Shown here piece by piece: positions 24,244 to 34,400 of a stretch of 64,000 bases of DNA (position 1 is its first letter; the number at the start of each line of letters is the position of its first letter). Both the position numbers and the translations under genes were made by a program. The notes beneath the pieces are model-generated. The model did no database searches. It saw only the letters and a program-made list of their open reading frames with translations, and had not been told where the DNA came from. Source of the stretch: Elysia crispata (Eukaryota; Mollusca; Gastropoda; Plakobranchidae); NCBI GenBank assembly GCA_033675545.1, contig JAWDGP010006875.1, positions 27,501 through 91,500 of the forward strand, in the 5' to 3' direction.

Positions 24244-25709
24244 TGATGATAACTTCCGAGGGATGAAGGATCATTTCCTTATGTGTGGGAGAGGCAGAAG
24301 ATCAGCTCTACCTTCTCTGCCGCTACTCAACAACCGGGTCCTTGTTCACTGCGTCCAAGCGTTGTGTTTGGTTGCAAGGGTATCCTGATCATCTTTGGCA
24401 TCTTCCAGGCCTATGAGACCCAAAGAGTGAGACTTAAACAAGTCAATGATTCCAGGTTTGTTCGCATTAGCATCAACAACCTTGTGGCTAGGAACCAAAA
24501 CCAATTTCTATCCTTTAAATTTTTATATATATTTAAGATAAATTAGAAAGTAAAGGGTTTTCTTCGAATTTACAAGGTTTTTGGCTGTTGAGATTTAATG
24601 AGAAAATATAGAGCCAGCAGTCTTAGTCACAGAAAGCAGCAGTTGTGTAAATATCATAAGCTAACTAAACTGATACTTTTTTTTAATTGATTTTAATTGA
24701 GGAATCTTGTTTAAAAACCCTCTGTGGCTCTCATTAATTATTTAAAACATTGTCTAAGAAGTGTCATTCAGTTCCAACAACAGAGAGGACAAATACTCAG
24801 TCATATTTTTTTTTTATAGTTTTCTTTCTTTAAAAACAAAAGTGGGCATCAAATTCATACCAGATTGTCAAGTTATGTGGAATCAATTTCAAATTTTTAC
24901 AGCACAAACATTTTCGAAGTATTGGCATTGTTATCAAATTTTCCTTGATATGCTTTTCACGCATTATGAAGACACGTTGGGCTGTCTTGTAAATGAGATT
25001 GGAAAAAAATGGCAAGACTTTTCTTTAAAACATCACAATGTATATTTTTTATGGTGCTGATTGCATTTTGTTTAAGATATGTTTATTTTATAGATTACTT
25101 GAACTGGCACAGTATACAAATATTTTTAACAAATAACCTCAGGTATCAAGATTTCAAATCATTGTTAGAGAAAAATTATATTTGAAGAGGGAAGCTGAAA
25201 GAATTGAAAAAAGCCATATTGAAATTAAATAAGCTTTTTCAATTAGATATTACACTATTATAGGCTTCTTAAGAGAGTTATATAATTGAACACTTTAGCT
25301 GTTTATTTCTTTTAAACTTCAGATTTTTGTGTAAACAATGATTTATGAATATGTTTAAAAAAATCAAAGTAAATTTAGTATATTTTAACATGCACAAGTC
25401 ACATTTTAGCACTTTAGCATTTTTTTTATTGATCTGGCATTGATAAGTCTGTATTTCAGAGTAGTGTTAATTTTTTTCTTCCTTTTTTTTATAAACTCAA
25501 GTATTTTGTGAAGAAATTTTTAACAGAGTGCTTCTTAACATTGAATTGAACGAAAATTTTTGCTTATGTGAAACATAGCAGGTCCTGTATGTTATTAATG
25601 CCCCAATCTCACCCATCTTCAGCAAACAGGACAACACGACATTTGATTTAGTCTCTCTGGCTATTGTGTTGTGCACCTGCCCTTTATGGGCCTCATCATT
25701 ATTCGAGAG
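24244..25709 (+). pseudogene. GABA-B receptor-like (class C GPCR) fragment, TM4 to TM7
   Basis: Seen: one block, 24361-24483, encodes VVFGCKGILIIFGIFQAYET then QRVRLKQVNDSRFVRISINN and L, followed by GT. A second block after an AG acceptor, 25582-25709, encodes VLYVINAPISPIFSKQDNTT then FDLVSLAIVLCTC and ends at a GT donor. Both junctions are phase 0, so they join in frame. Known: GABA-B receptors have YGYKGLL..FG.FLAWETR....LNDS....S.YN at TM4-TM5 and P......QP.T.F..V.LAI.FC.T at TM6-TM7. Just upstream, in another frame, CRYSTTGSLFTA resembles the loop before TM4, which implies a frameshift at about 24345-24360. The donor after block 1 (GTGGCT) is weak. No Venus-flytrap domain, TM1-3 or C-terminal tail is visible nearby. 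Most likely a decayed partial gene copy. Confidence 0.6.
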
Positions 25710-25825
25710 GTATTGTTATGATGTTTTAATTGTTGTATGCCATAAGAGCAGCATTGATCAGTTGATTTTTACACACTGGAAGCGTCTTACGCAACTGCTA
25801 AGCATTTTTTTTTACTGTTGAGCAG

Positions 25826-25904
25826 GCTTCCACAACCGTGAGAGCACATGGACCAAAGCTTTTTGGACAATAACTCTGCTCGCAGCTGCTGTGGCAGCAG
25901 TCTT
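25826..25904 (+). CDS. Orphan exon-like block with one membrane helix (weak)
   Basis: An AG acceptor after a T-rich stretch and a GTAAGG donor bracket 79 nt that read GFHNRESTWTKAFWTITLLA then AAVAAVL, i.e. a basic segment leading into a hydrophobic helix. The pattern R..W....FW...LLAA resembles the first transmembrane segment of DEG/ENaC channels, but no second conserved block was found. Its frame does not connect to the GABA-B block upstream without a stop. Could be chance. Confidence 0.25.
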
Positions 25905-26124
25905 GTAAGGCCTACTGTGCTGTCTCAGTTTGTTTCGTTTCATACAAAGTATTTCCAAAGTAGGCGTTGAGTTATTATAGTTAAAACTCTAGATCTAGTA
26001 CCATTACAAGCATGATAAAAGATGAAGAGAAGGGGAAATTTAGTCCAATGGCAAGATTGACGCCTGTATCCAAATCTAGTTCAACAGAAGGAAAAATGGT
26101 CTTTTGAGCTCATCAATCAATCAG

Positions 26125-26715
26125 TTAGGTGCCGTGCTCTTTAGCATTGCCGATCATGACTTTCCACACATCTCTATCCCTCATCACTTTCAGTGCTTCT
26201 GTCACTCGTCCTACTTTGAAAGTCCATCCAACATCTTTTGATGCTGTTTTGGTACAATCATTCCAGTTGTCACAAGATTTTGTACTTTCTCTCTTCTCTT
26301 GACATGTCCAAAAAAAGGTTGCCTGGCGTTTACTTATTCTATTTATGCTGAATCTTGTAGTGTCGGCTTCTTGTAACAGTTTTGGTTGATTTCTTTACAG
26401 TCCATGAGATTTGTGGAATCTCATTTTGTTGTCTCCAGTTTCTTTTGTAACTGTTTTGAAATTGTGCAAGCTTTGTATTGATACATCAGAATGGGTTCAA
26501 TAGAGCACTTCAGGGCTCTTCTTTTTGTGCGAATTGAGATGTGGTTATTTGTTACTATAGATTTCATTCTCTGGAAGCTCAGTGTAAGTTACGTCCATCA
26601 CTTGATATTAAAGTACCCAAGTATTTGAATTGACCCCTTTGCTTGAGTTTATTACCTTTGATAAAGATGTTGATGTGCGGAGACTATAACTTTGACTAAT
26701 CACCATTAGTTCTAT
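26125..26715 (-). mobile_element. LINE reverse-transcriptase C-terminal fragment, decayed
   Basis: Minus-strand reading, with several frameshifts and stops, gives in order KGNKLKQRGQFKYLGTLISS, IRTKRRALKCSIEPILMY, AWTISKQLQKKLE, RISKRQATFFW, then KVGRVTEALKVMRDRDVWKV and a TAA at 26125-26127. Known: this order is typical of the post-catalytic part of non-LTR endonuclease-reverse transcriptases common in invertebrates (YLG.LIS.DG, R.ALKC.IEPILMYG.EAWT, RQATFFGH). Upstream palm and endonuclease domains are absent, so the copy is 5'-truncated and dead. Confidence 0.8.
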
Positions 26716-26984
26716 CTATTTGCTATTCAATTGCAACCCTGTTCACTTTGAGTTTGTCAGCAACTTGCCATAAGCCCATAAATCTAGCACCCTTATCTGA
26801 CAGCTCACAGTGGATGGGTGGACACTGTCTCTTCCCAGGAATTTTACCCGCGCAGTAGAAAAAGGCATGCAGCTGGAATGCAATTCACACTACTTTTTTA
26901 ACACAAAATTGCAAAACATGCAATACTGATGGCATTTCCCAATAAAATTTCATTTTCAAATTTTTTCGTGGGGTATATTATTAA

Positions 26985-28133
26985 CTATTTTTGTTGTTGT
27001 CTGGGTTTTGTCTGTGGTACAAGTGAGTTGAGTTCTGGGGCTGTCAACAGCAAGTTTTCTATTATATTTTTCATTCTATTTTTATCATTTCTTATGGCTG
27101 CACTTCTTGCCAAGCGTGAAACAGTTGAGTGAAGTTGTTCCCATCCTGCTCCAAAACCTGTCCTATGCATAAAATCAGTGCTATTCTTTATCAAAATGTG
27201 CTGCTTGGCAATGATGCGATTGGGAAAGCACTGTCTGTAAAATTTGATGTATTCAGAAGTTGCAATCTCTGCTTGTAATGTGGTTTCCTCTGGTTGGGCT
27301 TTTGAGGTTAAAGAGTGAATGCCTTCAAAATGTGAGTTAAGTGTGTCAAACATATCTTTGGTAGGGAGCGCAACTCCTAAAATGTCATCATTTTCTTCAG
27401 TGGTGACTTATAAAGTTTCCACCATGGTATGCTTGTCTTTCTATTTTGTTTTTGTAGTACTGTCTCTGAGCTTTCTTGGATTGGGCCCAGAGCTTTATTT
27501 TTGTCTCTTCAATTTTTTTCAACTCCTCTTTGCCTCTTTTCTCCACATTCTTCTTCTGCTCTCATCATCTAGTATAGCGTTCCTTTTGAAAGTACTATTT
27601 GTTTTTTCTTCAGCTTTGAGCCAGTTGCGTCTGTAATTTGAATGTTTCTGCTTGGCTATTATCTCATCTCTATTTTGGACTTCCTTTTGTATCAGATTGG
27701 GATGTTTTAGTGTGATTCCAAGAAGAATATATAAATATGGAGGGGCTATGTTTGCTATCTTTATTTCTAGGAATGGATGTCTGAGTTTATTGTTAAAACA
27801 TTTAACTGCATTTGTTTTCCCACCGCTCTCCAAAAACTGTTTTGCATCTGTGTGTAAAGATTGTAGTGCTCTCTTTTTGGTAGGTTCCTTACTTTCTGTT
27901 TGGAATCAAGACAGAACAGGCACGGAATGTCCCTGTCGCTCCTGAAATGCCATAGGACAAGAAAGCATAGTCTCCAAAGAGGAAGACAACAATCTCTTCT
28001 GTCTCCGTGCGAAGTTTTGTAATGCATGTATTTGGTTTTTTAGCTCTTTGAAAATTGTTTGCAGATTTTTTACTGTGTCTTTTACCTCTGCTATAGCTAC
28101 CAGGTGTGTATTTGCCTTAGAGTTGTTTTTCGG

Positions 28134-28136
<3 letters not shown>
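26985..28136 (-). pseudogene. Decayed ORF of an invertebrate repeat-associated protein family, function unknown
   Basis: Seen: three minus-strand open blocks lie in protein order: 28136-27906 (Lys/Gln-rich, probably coiled), 27833-27519 and 27353-26985. The middle block has IANIAPPYLYILLGITLKHP then NLIQKEV....IIAKQ. The last has FYRQCFPNRIIAKQHILIKN, then GFGAGWEQLHSTVSRLARSA and NRMKNIIENLLLTAPEL. Known from general acquaintance: proteins with a P-x-H-ILE...D.....G.GL...QG.ESIH....L.R....I.N..+R+K..++.H.L...PEL core recur in many copies in cnidarian and molluscan genomes, and I suspect transposon origin. Inference: a broken member, with frameshifts between blocks. The exact superfamily is not known to me. 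Confidence 0.5.
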
Positions 28137-28196
<60 letters not shown>

Positions 28197-28200
28197 TCTC
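28136..28200. repeat. (TC)n then (TA)n tract at the outer edge of the left arm
   Basis: TC dinucleotides of about 60 bp, continuing at 28201-28232 as GTATATGTATATATAT. The mirror-image (TA)n/(GA)n junction occurs in the right arm at 43080-43172. Confidence 0.9.
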
Positions 28201-29571
28201 TGTATATGTATATATATATATATATATATATCCCCTTCTTTTCTTCCCTATCCCTTCTCTGTGTAACTCATTCCTGTCTATTCATAATTATATGCTCCTC
28301 TCAACATCTTCAATGATAATCTGACGGAGATCTTCAACCTCTTCTTCATTTTGAGAAGATCACCAGCCACAGACTAAACAACTTGAGACAATGTGTTTTT
28401 GAGAGGGAATCCTTACCATCTACTGAGTTTTGAAGAAGGACGAGGGTGTAATCAACGTGACACAGCAGCGTAGTTCAGGAATTTAGCCCTTGATGTGCAA
28501 GTTGATCTTCTTTTCTCAAGAATTTTTAAACTAGTTTAAATTCATGTGATCATTGCTTTTGACGCCATAGCAGTCAAAGATCAGTTATAAAGGTAAAAAT
28601 GAACTAGTATAGACATGTCCATTGACTTGTACTTTTCAAACACAGCATTATACCAGGATTCTGTTAAAGTCTTTAGGGAGAGGAGTTGCTGCTCTAAAGA
28701 AAGGAACTTAAATTTAACAAAGGTCCAAAATCAGCTGTTATATATGTTTGATGTGGTAAAAAAAAATTATTTTGTAAGTTTATTGTCAAATTATTGTTTT
28801 ATCACAATTATAATGGGAATAAGGCTGGTAGACTTCAGAAATCAATTCCCGTTCATGACTTGGCAGAGATATAGGCTTAAAGTGCTGAAATCTTTTGTTG
28901 GTTCAATTCAAGCAGCCTTGTGACATCATTGCATTTTTATCTTTTTTTAAGTGTGTTTTTCTTCGTTTTCTCCAGTAGGACAGACAGGTTTTTCAGTCTT
29001 TCATGTCATCTCTTTTCTTATCCTTTCTGCTTAAAACAAACTTTCTCTTTCACAAAAATCATTTTCTTTTTCTCCAAAAATTAGGAGAGGGGAAAAAATC
29101 ATCTGTTCTTCCTTTAAGTCTTTGCAGGTCAAGACAAATTTTGGGCTACATTTGTAGACCAATCAAAGGTAGTCAGCTTACACCAGTGAGACTTACATGT
29201 TTATCTTCTAATATTCATGTCTTTCTTTTCAAGCAAATTTCATGTCTGCAAAGTGTTGTCTGTGAATACATTCCTTTGTTTTATGGTTTGCTTGTTTTTT
29301 CACTATGTATGCTTTGAGTCCTTTGTATTTTCCAGCTTTGAAAATGTTATAGAAATGGAGTGAGATGTTATATTTGCAATCTTTGCTGTATTTATGGCAG
29401 TGGTTGTCTATACATAATTTTATGTAGAGCAGCGCACAACATATGCGGTAACCATCTACGTTGAAACAACAAAGACATATAGCTTACAACTACCTTTATT
29501 AGATGTACCTTTTTTTTTTTTGTAAAACACGGCAATCCTTAGATTATTCATAGAAAATTCTCTATGAATTA

Positions 29572-29890
29572 GGGGCCCTGCTCTTTACAGTAGGCGATCA
29601 TGACCTTCTGCGCATCTCTATACCTTGATGCTGTTAAGTGCCTCTGTCACTCATTTTACATTGAGCCACTTATCTTTTCTCGCTTCTTTCCCCTGCTGCC
29701 GTTTCCTTTAAAATCAATCGAGTTGCCACAAGATGTTTTAGTTCTTTTTTTCTCATCACATGGCCCAAAAAAGACTGCCTATAGTTTACATATGGTATTT
29801 ATGAGCATTTTGGATTTTCGATCCAGAACAAAACGAATAAATTCATACTCTATAGTCACACTGATGAGTCGTAATACTACGAAACACATC
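29572..29890 (-). mobile_element. LINE C-terminal remnant inside the left arm
   Basis: The minus strand reads RDAQKVMIAYCKEQGP at its end (29572-29620), preceded by a segment containing a FFGHVM-like peptide from the GGCCCAAAAAAG region near 29760. Same family as 26125-26715. Its 3' end sits at the same place in the inverted repeat as the remnant at 41166-41475, so it was present before the arms were duplicated. Confidence 0.65.
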
Positions 29891-30728
29891 CTAGAATGTG
29901 TCTGTGGATGAGTGAAAAAAATTATTGTTCCTTTATGCAAATATTTCCCCTTAAAAACGATTGATAATCTTGACTGGGGGACAGAATTCCTCCATCCTCC
30001 TTAATTTATAATAGGTTTAATCGTAGATAAAAAGAAACTTGCTCAGTTTTATTTTTTTGTATTATTAGATTTTCTAAAAATGTTCAATTTTACTTTTTTT
30101 CTAAACCTGTAAAGTTCTATTTAGAAAATTACTAAAATCTGATGAGATTAAATTAGCTCTTGAAACAAAGAATTTTGTGCAGTTATTATAAACTATCTTT
30201 ATGTAAATTGTATCTCATTATTTCATATACATGTACAATATATTTCAAATTTGATATATATCTAGCTAAGGTTTCACCCGCCCCCCCATATTAATCTTTC
30301 TTTTTTGTGATTCCTTTTCAGAAGTAAAATGTGGGACCTTGTTTGAATCCTCAAAGCTTTCTTATCATCCAGTTTTTATTTCTCTTGACAACGCTTTTAA
30401 AGAGAACAATATTGACTGGAGTAAATTAATTAATATGTGAACAAAAATCTTATGTGAATTATCAGTTGTGCTTTATTGTAATGCAATGTAAGGTGAAAGT
30501 CAAACAGGTAAAAGTTCATTTAACAGGCAAGGCCCTATATGTATTATCTCTTTTAATGAAAATGTCATATTCGTTTAAGTTATATACATAAGTTTCATTG
30601 ACGTTATTTTTTTAGACTGTATTATGTGTCTTTTTGAGGTAACTGTGTATTATAAAATTATTTCTTTTTATATTATTATAATTTGGATTTCTCTGAATAA
30701 ACTCAGATAACACTTTTATCTGTCTTTG

Positions 30729-31007
30729 TTATTTTTGATATTGTTCCTGTTTTAAATACCTCCCACATTCAATACATTGAGAGTTTAAACCCAAAGGTTT
30801 TCGTATGTGTTTAAGGTATTTATCAAGTGATTTCAATTCATTGCAATTTGCACAGAGTTTAAGATCCGTCAGTTTTATACGAAAGAAATATTGAACTCCA
30901 TATAAAATACTAGAAACATACAACTGCCAGATAGATGGTGAATCAATATTGAACAATGAAATAGGGGTGAGAAATACTTCTATCTCTATAAACAAGCATA
31001 ATAACAA
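30729..31007 (-). CDS. Small ORF with CxxC-x22-CxxC zinc-ribbon-like motif, in left arm
   Basis: Seen: 92 codons on the minus strand. The C-terminal half reads KLTDLKLCANCNELKSLDKY, then LKHIRKPLGLNSQCIECGRY and LKQEQYQK. Four Cys are spaced CxxC-x22-CxxC. The N-terminal 45 residues are hydrophobic and aromatic. Known: CxxC(G/N)E.KSL..(F/Y).K......GL...C..C...Y is a zinc-binding segment frequent in phage, bacterial and large-virus proteins, often beside HNH nucleases. Inference: it may be the end of a protein encoded by the element. The right arm carries the same peptide at 39181-39297 with the second CxxC deleted. No catalytic domain is visible, and the upstream part of the gene may be lost. 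It could also be a chance frame. Confidence 0.35.
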   Translation of the reverse strand: MLLCLFIEIEVFLTPISLFNIDSPSIWQLYVSSILYGVQYFFRIKLTDLKLCANCNELKSLDKYLKHIRKPLGLNSQCIECGRYLKQEQYQK

Positions 31008-31185
31008 AATATCATTACAATAGAATAGATATCGAAATAAAAAATCAAAACGGTAGAATCGATTTCGACTTTTCTTTCTCTATACTAATAATACAATACC
31101 AATGCTGTAGAATCGAAATGATTTCTATAAATCATCAAAATAATACCATATTATCAAAATATAATCGAATTTGAGACTAATCTTG

Positions 31186-31450
31186 ATTTACCCAAGCAGG
31201 ATATAGCTGGTAACAATCAGCAGCTGCATATATTATATTTTATAATTGCATGTTCTCTTAATATAACAATAATGACACGATTTTTTTTTTGTTTTTGTTT
31301 TTGTTTGGGGGGGGTTGATTGAATGGGCAATAAGGTTTTTAACTGGAGTTGAAGTAAATCTTTACGATTGGACTGATGACTCGAAAAAGATCGAGATGTA
31401 GATAGAGATAAAAGATTTGGGACGGGCTATAAGGATAATAGTTATTGTGA
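31186..31450. other. Left-only spacer between arm and satellite
   Basis: About 265 bp found only on the left side, with poly-T followed by a G run near 31280-31315. The right arm joins the satellite almost directly at 38797-38805. No gene. Confidence 0.5.
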
Positions 31451-34400
31451 AATTCCAATATGAATGCTAATTAATTCTATTTTGGTAATCAATATAAATT
31501 ATAATTAGCATTATTCCAATATGGCCGCTAGTTAATTCTATTTTGGCCATCTCTACAATTAGCATAATTCGATTTTCATTCCAGTAATCTATATAAATAC
31601 AATAAATCCAATATGGCCGCCGGTTAATTATATTTTGGCCATCTGTATAATTAGCATAATTCGAATTTCATTCTGGTAATCTATTAAATTAGCATAAATC
31701 CAATATAGCCGCCGGTTAATTTCTATTTTGGCCATCTCTATAATTAGCATAAATTTAATATGGCCGCCGGTTAATTTTATCTTGGTAATCTCTAAAAAAA
31801 TAAGTTGATTTTATTTTGGCCATCTCTGCAATTAGCACAAATCCAATATAGCCGCCGGTTAATTTCTATTTTGGCCATCTCTATAATTAGCATAAATTCA
31901 ATATGGCCGCCGGTTAATTCTATTTTGGCCATCTCTATATTTAGCATAATGTCAATATGGCCGCCGGTTGATTTTATCTTGGCCATCTCTACAATTAGCA
32001 TAAATCCAATATACCGCCGGTTAATTTCTATTTTGGCCATCTCTAAAATTAGCATAAATCCTATATAGCCGCCAGTTGATTCTATTTTAGCCATCTCTAT
32101 AATTAGCATAAATCCAATATAGCCGCCGGTTAATTTCTATTTTGGCCATGTCTATAATTAGCATAAATTCAATATGGCCGCCGGTTAATTCTATTTTGGC
32201 CATCTCTATATTTAGCATAATGCCAATATGGCCGCCGGTTGATTTTATCTTGGCCATATCTACAATTAGCATAAATCCAATATAGCCGCCGGTTAATTTC
32301 TATTTTGGCCATCTCTATAATTAGCATAAATCCTATATAGCCGCCAGTTGATTCTATTTTGGCCATCTCTATAATTAGCATAAATCCAATATAGCCGCCG
32401 GTTAATTTCTATTTTGGCCATGTCTATAATTAGCATAAATTCAATATGGCCGCCGTTTAATTTTATCTTGGTAATCTCTATAACAAGCATAATTTTAATG
32501 TGGCCGCCAGTTGATTTTATTTTGGCCATCTCTGCAATTAGCATAAATCCAATATAGCCGCCGGTTAATTTCTATTTTGGCCATCTCTATAATTAGCACA
32601 ATTTCAATATGGCCTACAGTTAATTCTATTTAGGTAATGTGTATATTTAGTATAATCCAATAAGGCCGCCAGTTAATTCCAATTTGGTAATCTATATAAA
32701 TATAATAAATCCAATATGGCCGCCGGTTAATTCCAATTTGGTAATCTATATAAATATAATAAATCCAATATGGCCGCCGGTTAATTCTATTTTGGCCATC
32801 TCTAAAATTAGCATAAATTCAATATGGCCGCCGGTTAATTTCTATTTTGGCCATCTCTATAATTAGCATAATTTTAATGTGGCCGCCAGTTGATTCTATT
32901 TTGGCCATCTCTACAATTAGCATAAATCCAATATAGCCGCCGGTTAATTTCTATTTTGGCCATCTCTATAATAAGCATAAATCTAATATGGCCGTCAGTT
33001 GATTCTTTTTTGGCCATCTCTATAATTAGCATAAATTCAATATGGCCGCCGGTTAATTTTTTCTTGGTAATCTCTATAACAAGCATAATTTTACTGTGGC
33101 CGCAAGTTGATTCTATTTTGGCCATCTCTATAATTAGCATAAATCCAATATAGCCCCCGATTAATTCTATTTTGGCCATCTCTATAATTAGCATAATTCC
33201 AATTTCATTTTGGTAATCTATACAAGTACATTAAATCCAATATGGCCGCCGGTTAATTTTATTTTCGCCATCTCTATAATTAGCAAAATTCCAATTTCAT
33301 TTTGGTAATCTATACAACTTACAAGTACATTAAATCCAATATGGCCGCCGGTTAATTCTATTTTGGCCATCTCTATAATTAGCATCAATTCAATATGGCC
33401 GCCGGTTAATTTCTATTTTGGCCATCTCTATAATTAGCATAAATTCAATATAGCCGCCGGTTAATTGTATTTTGGCCATCTCTATAATTAGCATACTTCG
33501 ATTTTCATTCAGGTAATCTATATAAATACAATAAATCCAATATGGCCGCCGGTTAATTCTATTTTGGCCATCTCAATAATTAGCATAATTTCAATTTGGT
33601 CGCCAGTTAATTCTATTTAGACAATGTGTATATTTAGTATAATCCAATATGGCCGCCAGTTAATTCCAATTTAGTAATCTCTATCATCAGCATAAATCCA
33701 ATATGGCCGCCGGTGAATTCTATTTTGGCAATCTCTATAATTAGCATATGTACTAATATTTTCCGCCGGTTAATTCTATTCTGGCCATCTCTATAATTAG
33801 CATAATTTCATTATGGCCTACAGTTAATTCTATTTAGGTAATGTGTATATTTAGTATAATCCAATAATGCCGCCAGTTAATTCCAATTTGGTAATCTATA
33901 TAAATATAATAAATCCAATATGGCCGCCGGTTAATTCTATTTTGGCCATCTCTAAAATTAGCATAAATTCAATATGGCCGCCGGTTAATTCTATTCTGGC
34001 CATCTCTATAATTAGCATAATTTCAATATGGCCTACAGTTAATTCTATTTAGGTAATGTGTATATTTAGTATAATCCAATATGGCCGCCAGTTAATTCCA
34101 ATTTGGTAATCTATATAAATACAATAAATCCAATATGGCCGCCGGTTAATTCTATTTTGGCCATCTCTAAAATTAGCATAAATTCAATATGGCCGCCGGT
34201 TAATTCTATTCTGGCCATCTCTATAATTAGCATAATTTCAATATGGCCTACAGTTAATTCTATTTAGGTAATGTGTATATTAGTATAATCCAATATGGCC
34301 GCCAGTTAATTCCAATTTGGGAATCTATATAAATACAATAAATCCAATATGGCCGCCGGTTAATTCTATTTTGGCCATCTCTAAAATTAGCATAAATTCA

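Larger units (their letters stand above)
28201..31185. repeat. Left arm of giant inverted repeat
   Basis: The reverse complement of this stretch recurs at 38805-43100. Matching blocks by eye: 28201-28575 with 42790-43100; 28880-29480 with 41585-42170 (and again with 42362-42747); 29490-29620 with 41420-41580; 30268-31185 with 38805-39732. The last block begins sharply at GTGAAACCTTAGC on the right-arm strand. The arms differ by many substitutions, a left-arm insertion at about 28575-28880, and unrelated sequence between the LINE and 30268. The inner edge ends at about 31185, some 265 bp before the satellite. Confidence 0.85.

Noticed and set aside
24830..25060. Overlapping 61-99 codon ORFs on both strands between the GABA-B blocks
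   Set aside because: AT-rich, Phe/Lys-rich, with no splice pairing or motif; they lie in the presumed intron.
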